Assembly (NCBI RefSeq): GCF_000373645.1
Contig: NZ_KB892046.1
Span: 124,001 to 188,000, forward strand
DNA from: Streptomyces sp. ATexAB-D23
Lineage (GTDB): Bacteria > Actinomycetota > Actinomycetes > Streptomycetales > Streptomycetaceae
DNA length: 64,000 nucleotides
Reading direction: 5' to 3'
Shown: positions 35,222 to 43,890 of the stretch, piece by piece
How positions within the stretch are numbered: the first letter of the stretch is position 1
How the letters are laid out: each line of letters opens with the position of its first letter
Position numbers and translations under genes: made by a program
Notes under the pieces: generated by a model
Databases searched by the model: none
Told to the model about the DNA's origin: nothing
Seen by the model: only the letters and a program-made list of their open reading frames with translations

Positions 35222-37882
35222 TCAGGCCGCCTCCGGCGTGCAGGCTGCCTCCAGGCGTATCGCCTGGCGCACCACCTGCGTCGTCCCGCCCCGTGCGGCG
35301 ACCGCGGCGAGACCCGGGACCGGGCCGCTCGCCGGCGGGCCACAGCGTTCCGCGCAGTCGGCGGCCACGGCGAGCAGATCGCTCAGGCCCCGGGGCGCCC
35401 GCCGGCGGGCCAGCAACGCGGGCAGCACCGCCACCAGCACCGACAGCACGGTCCGGTACGCGCCCGTATCGGCTGCCGTACGCGCCGCGTCCGCCAACCT
35501 CCCCGCCTTCACCGCCTCGTCTTCGAGGAGCGCGGTCAGCTCGCTGCCCAGCAGCTCCGCGTCGAGCCGGCCCCGGGCGGCGAGAACCAGCAGGGCGTCC
35601 ACCGCCGCGAGCCGGTCCTCCGCGTACCGCGCGCCCAGCCCGTATCCGAGGGCGAGATGCGTCGCCCCGGCCGCGGGCCCACCGGCCTCGGCGAGTGCGG
35701 GCAGCAGCCGGCCCCCGCCCCGCTGCTCCTCCACGCACGTCGTGACCGAGGGCAGCAGCCAGGCCGCGAGCGTCTCCCCGTCCTCGGGCAGGGTGGCGAT
35801 CCAGCGCGGCGACCAGACGTCCCAGTGGTAGCAGCGCTGATTGCGGGGCGAGTGCGGGCGCCCGAGCCAGTGGAAGGCGCGGGGGAACCTCTGCTGGACG
35901 ACCCGGTTCTCCCTCGTGGCCATCAGCCGGCGTCGCACCTCGGTCACCGTCTGCCGCAACCAGTCCCGGGCGACGGGCACATCCGTCTCCACCGGGCGGG
36001 GGACCACGGCCGCCACGGGCTCGTCCTCCCGCAGCCAGGCCGCCAGGCGGTCGCCCTCGGCGGTGCCGAGCGCGGCGGCCCGGGTGGCAGCCGCCTCCTC
36101 GCCGGTGCGCCTGACGCGCAGCAGGGCCTGGGCGAAGTCGACGGGCCCCGCCGTGACCCCCAGCGCCTGGTAACGGCGCAGCCGTTCGACCAGCTCCGCC
36201 GCGTCGATGGTGCCGGTGTCCCAGGTGGGCGTGGCCAGCAGATGGGGCAGCCGGCCGGTCCGTATCTCGGCGGCGGCCTCCCACAGACGTGCGTACAGGA
36301 TTCCGTCGAGCGCCGCGTGACAGCAGCTGCCCGCCGCCGACCGGCCGGCCTGTCCGTCGCGCACGGCTCGCTGGGAGAGCCGCCCGAGCAGGGACGCCGT
36401 GACGATGTGCAGATCGTCGTGGTCGCGGGACATGCGCCGGTCGACCTCGTCCCGGGGGAGGGAGGCCCACCACTGTCCGCCGAGCGCGACCTCCAGGGCC
36501 TGGGCCAGCTCCTTCCGCCCGGTGTGGGCGCACCGGATCAAGCCGTCCAGCGCCCGTTCGAACGTGGTGACGTCGTCCGAGGCCGACCGGAGCAGGGCCA
36601 CCACCTCCTCGGTCAGCTCGGCGAGGGAGACCGGGGCGGGTCCGAGCCGGCGGGGAACCGGGGGCGGCGGCAGGATCTCTTCGTAGGCGCCGCCCGCCGA
36701 TTCGTCCGAGGGCAGCTCCCCGAACACGGCGAGGGCGGATCGCCGCTGCATCGGGCCCAGCCGCGAAGCCATCAGGGCGGCTTCCTCCCGCACGGCCGGG
36801 GAAGCGGCGGGAAGAGCGCGGGCGACCAGCTTGAGCGCCCGCTCCTGCGTATCGGTGTCGGGGTGCGCGAAGGCTTCGGCGATCACCGGCAACAGCTCGT
36901 CGGCCGTCGAAGGATCCCGGCGCAGGACCTTTCCCAGCCGCACCAGCTGGGCGCGCACGAGCTTCTTCTCGGTGCGGAACAGCACCGCGCCGGAGACCTC
37001 GGCCAGCTGCCGGACGGAGAGCGCCCCCTGCGTATCGAGCCGGGCCAGTACCTCCTGAGCGTGTCCCGCCACCGTCGACGGGCCGTCGGCCGCCATCGCC
37101 ATCCAGTCGGCGGCCCGCTCCGCCTCCTCCTGGGCCGTGGGTTCGAGACCACGCAGCACCAGCAGGCAGAAGCGCAGGTCGATGGGTTTCCCGCCGCGCA
37201 GCAGACGCGTGACGCAGCTGTCGAGCAAGGTGCCTCGGTCGAGCACACCCTGCGCCGCGAGAGCGGTCAGCGCGGCCGGCCAGTACCCGGCGGGGGAGCG
37301 GCTGTCGACCCAGGCCACCGCCGACGGAAGCTCCGGCATGGTCAGCAGATGCGGGACCAGCACGTCGAGATGGGTGTCCGCCCGCAGGGCGTCGACGAGC
37401 GGCATCCGCGGCCCCGACTGCCATCTCGTACTGTTGACCCGCTCGGCCCAGGCACGGACCATGCCGTCGGACGCGGGCAGCGGGCAGTCCGCTCTGCGGG
37501 ACAGCTCCACGACGAGCCGGTATTCGGCATCGGACTCCACGGCGCGCGCGGCCAGCCGCCGGGCGAGATCGGCGAGCCAGGCCGGATCGCGGTCGCCGAG
37601 CACCTCCAGCACCCATGGGTACGGCGAATGCGTCCAGTCACGCATGTCCCTGGCGCCGAGCCAGGCCGCGCAGCCCGCCGCCCCGTTGTGGCAGGCCGCG
37701 CCGGCCACAAGCACGGCCTTGCGGACTCTGGTGCGCTCGCCCCAGGACCAGCCCCGTGCCTCCTTGCGCAGAACCTTCAACTCATCGAGCGCCGCTCTGC
37801 GTTCCCCCCGGTCCAACCGGGCCAGCAGCGGGCGGATGTCGTCCAGGCGGCCCTCCCGTACCGCGTCCATCAGCGTGTTCAT
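35222..37882 (-). CDS. Large helical-repeat protein (DUF6493-like)
   Basis: 886 residues, soluble, made of HEAT-like helical repeats (for example ELLPVIAEAFAHPDTDTQERALKLVARALPAASPAVREEAALMASRL). It resembles what I remember as DUF6493 and is paired with a SWIM zinc-finger gene: the SWIM stop and this ATG overlap (ATGA at 37879-37882). GGAGGT lies just before ATG 37882. Related loci in other bacteria add MoxR-type AAA and VWA genes; none is here. Function unknown. Confidence 0.75.
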   Translation of the reverse strand: MNTLMDAVREGRLDDIRPLLARLDRGERRAALDELKVLRKEARGWSWGERTRVRKAVLVAGAACHNGAAGCAAWLGARDMRDWTHSPYPWVLEVLGDRDPAWLADLARRLAARAVESDAEYRLVVELSRRADCPLPASDGMVRAWAERVNSTRWQSGPRMPLVDALRADTHLDVLVPHLLTMPELPSAVAWVDSRSPAGYWPAALTALAAQGVLDRGTLLDSCVTRLLRGGKPIDLRFCLLVLRGLEPTAQEEAERAADWMAMAADGPSTVAGHAQEVLARLDTQGALSVRQLAEVSGAVLFRTEKKLVRAQLVRLGKVLRRDPSTADELLPVIAEAFAHPDTDTQERALKLVARALPAASPAVREEAALMASRLGPMQRRSALAVFGELPSDESAGGAYEEILPPPPVPRRLGPAPVSLAELTEEVVALLRSASDDVTTFERALDGLIRCAHTGRKELAQALEVALGGQWWASLPRDEVDRRMSRDHDDLHIVTASLLGRLSQRAVRDGQAGRSAAGSCCHAALDGILYARLWEAAAEIRTGRLPHLLATPTWDTGTIDAAELVERLRRYQALGVTAGPVDFAQALLRVRRTGEEAAATRAAALGTAEGDRLAAWLREDEPVAAVVPRPVETDVPVARDWLRQTVTEVRRRLMATRENRVVQQRFPRAFHWLGRPHSPRNQRCYHWDVWSPRWIATLPEDGETLAAWLLPSVTTCVEEQRGGGRLLPALAEAGGPAAGATHLALGYGLGARYAEDRLAAVDALLVLAARGRLDAELLGSELTALLEDEAVKAGRLADAARTAADTGAYRTVLSVLVAVLPALLARRRAPRGLSDLLAVAADCAERCGPPASGPVPGLAAVAARGGTTQVVRQAIRLEAACTPEAA

Positions 37883-39252
37883 CGCGCACCTCCGGCGACC
37901 GTCGCGCCGCGGCGCACCATCCGGACGGCCAGCGCGTGCTTGCACGGGCCGCGGCGGCCCCGGTAGTCCGCCCACCACTGGCAGGTGCAGCTCAGCGCAC
38001 CCGACCGCTCTCGCACCTGATAGCGCTGGTCGCCCGAGCGCACCGCCGCGACCTCGCCGTCCAGGACGACCGAGCCCTCCCGGGCCAGCTGCCGCGCGGC
38101 CACCAGCCGCGGGTTGTGCCGCTCGGCGCGGTCCGCGTCGTAGGGCAGTTCGCGGTGGAAGTACGCCGCGTCCGCGAGGTCGTACCCCACCCGCCCTGCC
38201 GTGCCCAGCCGGACGAGCGCGGCCCGTACCCGTTCCACCGGCAGGCCCGCCTGCTCCGCCAGCCGGTCCGGTTCGATCCGGGGCTCCCAGGTCAGCAGGA
38301 CGGAGACCAGCTCGGCATCGGCGGAGGCGTCGTCCGTGGCGAGCGCCTCCAGCACCCCTCCCTCACCGGAGAAGCCGCGCGAGGCGTCGGGCGACAGCGT
38401 CAGGGTCAGCCGCATTCCGGGCAGCACCACCTCCCAGGCACTCGCGGTGGCGGCGCCGTCGGCCACCGGCCCGTACACGCGCAGCGCCGACGCGTACCGA
38501 AGGACCCGCTGCAACGTCACCAGCCGTTGGGGCCCGGGGAGGCAGACGGCACCGGCCACCGGCCGGGTCGTGGGGCGAAGGGTCTGCCCGACCGGCACCA
38601 CCCACTGCGCGCCCCGCGAGGCAGGTCCGGACGACCTGGGCAGCGACCGCAGGAACCGTACGGCCTCCGCGGCGGGGAGCTCCGCCCGCAGATCGAAGGC
38701 GGCGGAGGCCACCTGGGCCTCGGCGAAGCCACGCAGCCATCGGTTCGGCAGCGGGACCTTCTTCTCCACGACGGGCCCGTCCATCGTGGTGACCGCCATC
38801 TCCTGCGGGCCCACCCGCAGATGCAGCGGGTCGTCACCCGCTATCCGCGAAAGGGCCTCCCGCAGCGGATTGTTCACATCCACATTGGTCGTGCCGTGAC
38901 CCGTCCCGACCCCTTCCAAACCCTCACTCAGCACGTCGAGCCGTGCGTACACCCCGCAGCATCCGGAGAACGACTCGAAGCGCAGCCGGTCGCCGTTGCC
39001 CGTCACCACCGGGTCCAGCGAGGACAGCAGGGTCCGCTGGTAATAGCGCGCGGCGGCGACGTCCGCCACGCAGAGGAGCCCGCGGGCCGCGATCTGCGGC
39101 GAGGCGAGGAAGCCCTCGAAGAACCGGGGATGGGGCTCGAAGCCACGCGGCGTGGAGCCGCCCGCGGTCTCCAGGCCGAGCAACTGCCCGGCCTGTGAGG
39201 AAGCCAGGGCGGACGGACGTGAGTAGGCCAGGGCCTGCACGGTTCGGGTCAT
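37879..39252 (-). CDS. SWIM zinc-finger protein
   Basis: 457 residues. The C-terminal SWIM motif is CxCx(12)CxH: Cys422, Cys424, Cys437, His439 (SCTCQWW...GPCKHALAV). The remainder is an alpha/beta region of unknown fold. SWIM domains bind DNA or proteins. It overlaps the downstream DUF6493-like gene by 4 bases and they form an operon. The MocR gene upstream reads the same way, 46 bases away. ATG 39252. Confidence 0.85.
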   Translation of the reverse strand: MTRTVQALAYSRPSALASSQAGQLLGLETAGGSTPRGFEPHPRFFEGFLASPQIAARGLLCVADVAAARYYQRTLLSSLDPVVTGNGDRLRFESFSGCCGVYARLDVLSEGLEGVGTGHGTTNVDVNNPLREALSRIAGDDPLHLRVGPQEMAVTTMDGPVVEKKVPLPNRWLRGFAEAQVASAAFDLRAELPAAEAVRFLRSLPRSSGPASRGAQWVVPVGQTLRPTTRPVAGAVCLPGPQRLVTLQRVLRYASALRVYGPVADGAATASAWEVVLPGMRLTLTLSPDASRGFSGEGGVLEALATDDASADAELVSVLLTWEPRIEPDRLAEQAGLPVERVRAALVRLGTAGRVGYDLADAAYFHRELPYDADRAERHNPRLVAARQLAREGSVVLDGEVAAVRSGDQRYQVRERSGALSCTCQWWADYRGRRGPCKHALAVRMVRRGATVAGGAR

Positions 39253-39298
39253 GGGAAAACGGTAGGACCCACCACTGACAATCGGCCTCCGTCGCAGG

Positions 39299-40759
39299 TC
39301 AACTGGGTTTCTGCCGGGGGCAGGCGGCCAGCGTGCGCACCCCGCGGAGGATGTCCGCCGGAGCCAGGTGGGCGTAGCCGAGTACCAGGCGTACGCAGCC
39401 GTCCGCAGGCCGCCGCGTCCTGTAGTCGCGCAGCAGGCGTACGGCGATCCCGGCATCGGCCGCGCGGGCGGCGAACTCCTCCTCCGGCCCCCACCGTTCG
39501 GGCAGCCGGGCGATGATGTGCAGGCCCGCCGCGATGCCGCTCACCTCGGTGCCGGGAAAGTGCTCGGCCAGCGCCCGCGTCAGTACGTCCCGCCGCTCGC
39601 GGTAGGCGCGCTGGCAGCGCCTCAGCTGGCGGTCGTAGCCCCCGCTCGTCATGAAACCGGCGAGAACCGCCTGGTCGAGAGCCGGGTTGCCGAGATCCAT
39701 CGTCCGCTTCCGGTCGACGAGTTCGCCGGTCATGTCGGCGGGCGCGATCAGCCAGCCCAGCCGCAGCCCGGGTGCCAGCGACTTGCTCACCGAGCCCGTG
39801 TACGCGACGCGCTCGGGGTCGAGCCCCTGAAGGGCGCCGACGGGAGCGCGGTCGTAGCGGAAGTCACCGTCGTAGTCGTCCTCCACCACCAGCCCGTCCG
39901 CCTCACGCGCCCACTCCAGGAGCCGGCTGCGCCGAGCGGCGGAGTAGGCCACTCCGGTGGGGAACTGATGGGCCGGGGTCGTGACCACGGCGCGCACACC
40001 GGAGCGCACCAGCGGCTCCACGGCCAGGCCCTCGTCGTCGAGCGGCACCGGGGCGGTCGCCATACCGGCGGACGCGAAAAGCGCCGCGTGCTCCGGGCTC
40101 CCCGGGTCCTCCACGCCCACCGTGCGCATGCCGCGCCCGTGCAGGACGAACCCGAGCAGCGTCGTCGCCTGTGCCACCCCGGAACAGATCAGGAGCCGTT
40201 CGGGATCGGCGACGACTCCGCGCCGCCGTGTCAGCAGGGCCGCGAGGGCGTTGCGCAGCTCCGGGAGACCGCGCGGGTCCGGATAGCCGAGAGCGCGGTG
40301 CGGCAGCCGGCCGAGCACCGAGCGGTGGGCTGCCGCCCAGGCACTGCGCGGGAAGAGGGAGAGATCCGGTGTGCCCGGCCGGAAGTCGACGCGGACGCCG
40401 AGGGCGCGCGGGGCGAGGTCCCGGGCGCCGACCGCCGCCGCCCGCGCGGACCCGCTCACCCAGGTCCCGGCCCCACGCCCGCTGCGCAGATAGCTTTCGG
40501 CGGTCAGCTGTTCGTACGCCTGGGTCACCAGGCCGCGCGAGACCCCCAGATCGGCGGCCAGCTCACGGCTGGACGGCAGCCGGGTCCCCGGTGCCAGACG
40601 GCCGGAACGGACCGCCTCGCGCAGGGCCGACTGGAGCGCCCGGCCACGGCCCCGGGCCGGAGCGGATGCCACCGGCAACAGCAACTCCCAGGCCGTGGAA
40701 GCCGGGTCCCGCCCTCCGCCGTCGGCCTTGGTGCGCGCATTGGTCCCCGAAGACGTCAT
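39299..40759 (-). CDS. MocR/PdxR family PLP-dependent regulator
   Basis: 486 residues. N-terminal GntR winged helix (LREAVRSGRLAPGTRLPSSRELAADLGVSRGLVTQAYEQLTAESYLRSGRGAGTWV) joined to an aminotransferase-I fold; the PLP lysine is in YTGSVSKSLAPGLRLGW. MocR proteins regulate adjacent genes in response to PLP or GABA-like compounds. Here the divergent neighbour is an EamA exporter 47 bases away. ATG 40759. Confidence 0.92.
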   Translation of the reverse strand: MTSSGTNARTKADGGGRDPASTAWELLLPVASAPARGRGRALQSALREAVRSGRLAPGTRLPSSRELAADLGVSRGLVTQAYEQLTAESYLRSGRGAGTWVSGSARAAAVGARDLAPRALGVRVDFRPGTPDLSLFPRSAWAAAHRSVLGRLPHRALGYPDPRGLPELRNALAALLTRRRGVVADPERLLICSGVAQATTLLGFVLHGRGMRTVGVEDPGSPEHAALFASAGMATAPVPLDDEGLAVEPLVRSGVRAVVTTPAHQFPTGVAYSAARRSRLLEWAREADGLVVEDDYDGDFRYDRAPVGALQGLDPERVAYTGSVSKSLAPGLRLGWLIAPADMTGELVDRKRTMDLGNPALDQAVLAGFMTSGGYDRQLRRCQRAYRERRDVLTRALAEHFPGTEVSGIAAGLHIIARLPERWGPEEEFAARAADAGIAVRLLRDYRTRRPADGCVRLVLGYAHLAPADILRGVRTLAACPRQKPS

Positions 40760-40806
40760 GGAAGTGGACCTTAAACCGGGCCGCCCGGCTCCCTAGCGTC
40801 GGTGCC

Positions 40807-41889
40807 ATGAACGTGACCCATGTGCGCGGGGCTCTCTCGGCCGCCGTCGCCTGCCTCCTCGTCGGTGCCTCCTTCACCGCCAACAGCGTCCTCGGCGACT
40901 ACCCGTACGCGGGAGGCCAGGTACTGCGCTACGGCCTCGCGGCGCTGCTTCTCCTGCCCCTGCTCCGCCGGGAGGCGGAGCCGTCGCCCGTCGCCACTCT
41001 GCGCGCGCTCTCGGGACGCCAGTGGAGGCGGCTCGCGCTGCTCGCGGCGGTCGGCATGGTCGGCTTCAACCTCGCCGTGCTGGCCGCCGAACGCTCCGCG
41101 GAACCAGCCGTTCCGGGCGTCTTCGTCGGCTGCGCGCCGATTCTCGTGGCGGTGCTCGTGCCTCTGCTCGACGGCCGCCGCCCCACTCGTGCCGTGCTGT
41201 ACGCGGCTGCCCTGGTCGCAGCGGGTGCCTTTACGGTCCAGGGCTGGGGGCGTACGGACCTGGCGGGCATCCTGTGCTCCGTGGGGGCGCTCGCCGGTGA
41301 GGTGGGCTTCGCCGTCCTCGCGGTACCGGTGCTGCGCCCGCTGGGCCCGAAGCTGCTCTCCGCGACGGTCTGCGTGATCGCCGCGGCCGAGTCGGCGGCC
41401 CTGGGGCTGGTGCTGGACGGCGGCGGCTTCCTGCGGGTGCCGACCGGAGCCGAGGCGGCGGCGCTGATCTGGCAGGCGGCCGTGGTGACCGTCATCGGTT
41501 TCGTCTGCTGGTACATGGGGATGCAGCGCATCGGCGCCGAGCGCGCCACGCTCTTCTCCGGCCTGATCCCGGTCTCCGCCGCACTCACCGCCCCGCTGGT
41601 GGGAACCGGCTCCTACGGTGTCGCCCAGGCGGCCGGCTCCTGCCTGGTCGGGCTCGGTGTGGCGATCGGGTCGGGGGTGCTGGGGCGGCGCGGCGGGGAA
41701 CGGGAGGCGGCTTCAGCGGCTGGTGTCGAGGATCACCCGGGCCACGAGCGCGGGGTCGTCGTTCATCGGGACATGGCCGCAGCCGGGCAGCCGGACGATC
41801 CGTGCGTCGGGAATGCTGTGCTTCGCCCTGATTCCCTGGCGCCGCAGGAGGAGCCGGTCGCGGCCGCCCCAGGCGATGGTGACCGGTAG
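40807..41889 (+). CDS. EamA/DMT family transporter with extended C-terminus
   Basis: 360 residues. Ten helices occupy residues 1-300 (ALSAAVACLLVGASFTANSVLGDYPYAGGQVLRYGLAALLLLP at the start; LIWQAAVVTVIGFVCWYMGMQRIGAERATLFSGLIPVSAAL near the end). The last 60 or so residues are non-membrane and unlike the family: they run 177 bases into the convergent hydrolase gene. The true stop may have been lost. ATG 40807; promoter shared with the divergent MocR gene. Confidence 0.82.
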   Translation: MNVTHVRGALSAAVACLLVGASFTANSVLGDYPYAGGQVLRYGLAALLLLPLLRREAEPSPVATLRALSGRQWRRLALLAAVGMVGFNLAVLAAERSAEPAVPGVFVGCAPILVAVLVPLLDGRRPTRAVLYAAALVAAGAFTVQGWGRTDLAGILCSVGALAGEVGFAVLAVPVLRPLGPKLLSATVCVIAAAESAALGLVLDGGGFLRVPTGAEAAALIWQAAVVTVIGFVCWYMGMQRIGAERATLFSGLIPVSAALTAPLVGTGSYGVAQAAGSCLVGLGVAIGSGVLGRRGGEREAASAAGVEDHPGHERGVVVHRDMAAAGQPDDPCVGNAVLRPDSLAPQEEPVAAAPGDGDR

Positions 41890-42543
41890 TCCGGGCAGGT
41901 CGGCGGTGAACCGCACGCCGCGGCCGACGGCCAGGGTCTGGTGGAAGCCGGTCGCCTCGCGCAGCGCCAGGGTCTCGGAAACCGCCGCCTGTGGTGAACG
42001 GCGACCGGGCCGGGCGTAGATGGTGCTGGTCAGCGCCGTGCGACCGGCCGCCGTGCGGGAGAGCCGCTCGATCAGGGGCAGCGGCATCGACTGCGCGGCC
42101 AGCCGCATGGCGCGCAGGGTCCCGAACGCGTAGACGCGCTCGCGCTCGCTCCAGAACCCCGCGGGCGAGAGCGCGGTCACCGAGCGGGCGAGATCACGAC
42201 GCCCCATCTCCAGCGCCAGCAGCCCGCCGAGGGAGTTGCCCGCCACATGGGGGCGGTCCACGTCGAGCGTCGCGCAGAAGGCTCCGAGCAGCGGCGCCAC
42301 GGTCGCGAGATCGTACGGAACGCCGTCGGGCAGCGCCGGGGAGGCACCGAAACCGGGCAGGTCGACGGCTATCACCTCCCGCTCCACGGCCAGGATCGAC
42401 GCCACCGGGTCCCAGGCCTGACGGTGGTGACCGATGCCGTGCAGGAGCAGCAACGGCTCCCCGGAGCCGGTCCGTTCGTACGCCACGGACACGGTCCGGG
42501 GCCCTTGGGGCGACTCGATGCTGAACGAGACCGTGCTGGCCAT
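41713..42543 (-). CDS. Alpha/beta hydrolase
   Basis: 276 residues. Nucleophile elbow GNSLGG with catalytic Ser, oxyanion HGIGHHRQAW, and C-terminal His in LPGCGHVPMNDDP; the acid is in the WGGRDRLL segment. Substrate unknown. The gene is convergent with the EamA exporter, overlapping it by 177 bases. ATG 42543. Confidence 0.88.
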   Translation of the reverse strand: MASTVSFSIESPQGPRTVSVAYERTGSGEPLLLLHGIGHHRQAWDPVASILAVEREVIAVDLPGFGASPALPDGVPYDLATVAPLLGAFCATLDVDRPHVAGNSLGGLLALEMGRRDLARSVTALSPAGFWSERERVYAFGTLRAMRLAAQSMPLPLIERLSRTAAGRTALTSTIYARPGRRSPQAAVSETLALREATGFHQTLAVGRGVRFTADLPGLPVTIAWGGRDRLLLRRQGIRAKHSIPDARIVRLPGCGHVPMNDDPALVARVILDTSR

Positions 42544-42824
42544 GGCGGTGCTCCCGGGGGTTGCGGTCGCGACACGGGGAGCCGTGCCCGCGAGCTGCTT
42601 AGACGTGGCGTCAACAACAATTACCGTCAGGTAGCTTCCAGTTCAAGAGGACGCACGCCGCGAGCACGCCCTTGCAGGCCCCGTCCGCCGGGGCTGCGCA
42701 TCTCGCCGCTCCGGAGCCTCTCCCGCTCCCACTGTCGGCCGCCGCTCCGCGATGCGGGCCGCCCTCTGGCCTCTTTCGGTCGATTCGGTCGATTCCAGCC
42801 ATTCGAATCAGAACTGTTCAGTAA

Positions 42825-42850
42825 CCCCACGCACCCGCCCCGACGTGGGG
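42825..42850 (+). terminator. Terminator-like hairpin in the intergenic region
   Basis: CCCCACG and CGTGGGG arms with a 12-base loop, followed by CTTT. There is no obvious gene upstream on the plus strand, so it might end a small RNA. Confidence 0.4.
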
Positions 42851-42937
42851 CTTTGTGCTACGCGCGGCTCTCCGGTCCGCGAACGTCCTGTGAACGCTCT
42901 GCGGCAGACCCCCTATTCACAGCGTCACAGACGCAGG

Positions 42938-42953
42938 ATTGGTCTTGACCAAG
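42938..42953. promoter_or_regulatory. DasR-type (dre-like) operator
   Basis: ATTGGTCTTGACCAAG has perfect TTGGTC/GACCAA arms with a TT centre and is close to the known DasR consensus ACTGGTCTAGACCACT. It overlaps the -35 box of the GntR promoter. Confidence 0.5.
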
Positions 42954-42973
42954 GGGGTGTGCCGTCCTAAGGT
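42945..42973 (+). promoter_or_regulatory. Promoter of the GntR gene
   Basis: TTGACC (42945-42950), 17 bases, TAAGGT (42968-42973). Start of transcription predicted near 42980. Confidence 0.6.
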
Positions 42974-42996
42974 TCCAACGTTAAGACAGGAACCTT
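42969..42996. promoter_or_regulatory. Inverted repeat over the -10 box and start site
   Basis: AAGGTTCC-N12-GGAACCTT. Its position fits autorepression by the GntR protein encoded next. Confidence 0.55.
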
Positions 42997-43044
42997 TAAT
43001 AAATAACGTCGCGGAAAAGCCGCTGGGCGATTGCGGAGGACAGG

Positions 43045-43812
43045 GTGGGGACCACGCAGCTGGAAACGGTGCAGGAGCCGAAGTACTGGCACCTCAAGAC
43101 CGTGCTCAGTGAGGCACTCGACTCGGACTTTGCGGTGGGGGAGATCCTCCCCAACGAGCGCGAGCTCGCCGCCCGGTTCGGTGTCGCCAGGGCAACGCTC
43201 CGGCAGGCTCTGGAGCAGCTCGAACTCGAAGGCAGGCTGCACCGCCGCCGTGGCGTCGGCACCACGGTCGCCCCGCCGCGCGTGGGCGTCGCGGTGTCGA
43301 CGGGCCGGCACGACTGGACCGGCGGCGAGGCCGACGAGGCCTGGCAGTCGGTGGACTGCGAGAGCGCTCCAGCCCCGGCCGCGATCGCCGCGACGCTGAA
43401 CGTGGGCGGCGAGGAGCCCCTGCACATCGTCCGCCGCATCCGGCTGAGCCACGGCCAGGTGGTCGCGGCGGAGCTGCTGTACGTGCCGTCGTCCTCCGTG
43501 CCGGAGCTGTCCGGCATAGACGCCCCGTCCGGCGCGGCCAGGGCCCGCAATGTCGTACGCGAACTGCACCGGCTCGGCCTCGACGGCCAGGACCGCTCCG
43601 TCGAGCTGGGTTCCGCCCGCGCCGACGACGCCAAGGAGCTCGACCGGCTTCCCGGCGCCCCCGTCCTCGTGGTCACCACCCGCTACCTCGCCGCGGGCGG
43701 CACCGCTGCCGTGTCGGTCGCCACATACCGGGCCGACACCTGCCGGCTCACCTTCGGCGACTCCGGCGACCTGGAGATCAGCCACTCCGCCGAGGAGCGC
43801 GTGGCCTCCTGA
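43045..43812 (+). CDS. GntR family regulator with UTRA domain
   Basis: 255 residues. Winged helix (KYWHLKTVLSEALDSDFAVGEILPNERELAARFGVARATLRQALEQLELEGRLHRRRGVGT) and a UTRA ligand domain of the HutC/DasR class (PAPAAIAATLNVGGEEPLHIVRRIRLSHGQVVAAELLYVP). It is not DasR itself, whose N-terminal sequence differs. GTG 43045 follows GGAGGA. Convergent with a ROK gene, separated by a bidirectional terminator. Confidence 0.88.
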   Translation: MGTTQLETVQEPKYWHLKTVLSEALDSDFAVGEILPNERELAARFGVARATLRQALEQLELEGRLHRRRGVGTTVAPPRVGVAVSTGRHDWTGGEADEAWQSVDCESAPAPAAIAATLNVGGEEPLHIVRRIRLSHGQVVAAELLYVPSSSVPELSGIDAPSGAARARNVVRELHRLGLDGQDRSVELGSARADDAKELDRLPGAPVLVVTTRYLAAGGTAAVSVATYRADTCRLTFGDSGDLEISHSAEERVAS

Positions 43813-43835
43813 CGCCCACCGTCACCGGCCCAGCC

Positions 43836-43852
43836 GTCCGGCGCCGCCGGAC
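43836..43852. terminator. Bidirectional terminator between GntR and ROK genes
   Basis: GTCCGGC-GCC-GCCGGAC, perfect 7-base arms. Confidence 0.6.
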
Positions 43853-43890
43853 CGCACAATCCACAGCACGCACCACCCGGCCCGTCGCAC

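Larger units (their letters stand above)
42544..43044. other. Long intergenic region before GntR gene
   Basis: 501 bases without a convincing gene. It holds a hairpin (42825-42850), a dre-like site (42938-42953), a promoter (42945-42973) and a 28-base inverted repeat (42969-42996). The 42600-42830 part has lower GC and repeats CGATTCGGTCGATTC; a small RNA is possible but not shown. Confidence 0.6.

Noticed and set aside
34956..37616. Second large minus-strand frame of the same length as the DUF6493-like protein
   Set aside because: Overlaps the real gene in another frame and has Arg/Gly/Ala-rich sequence without structure; the real one is coupled to the SWIM gene by ATGA.
42600..42900. tRNA or rRNA gene in the long gap
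   Set aside because: No cloverleaf or conserved T-loop (GTTCGANTC) is seen.
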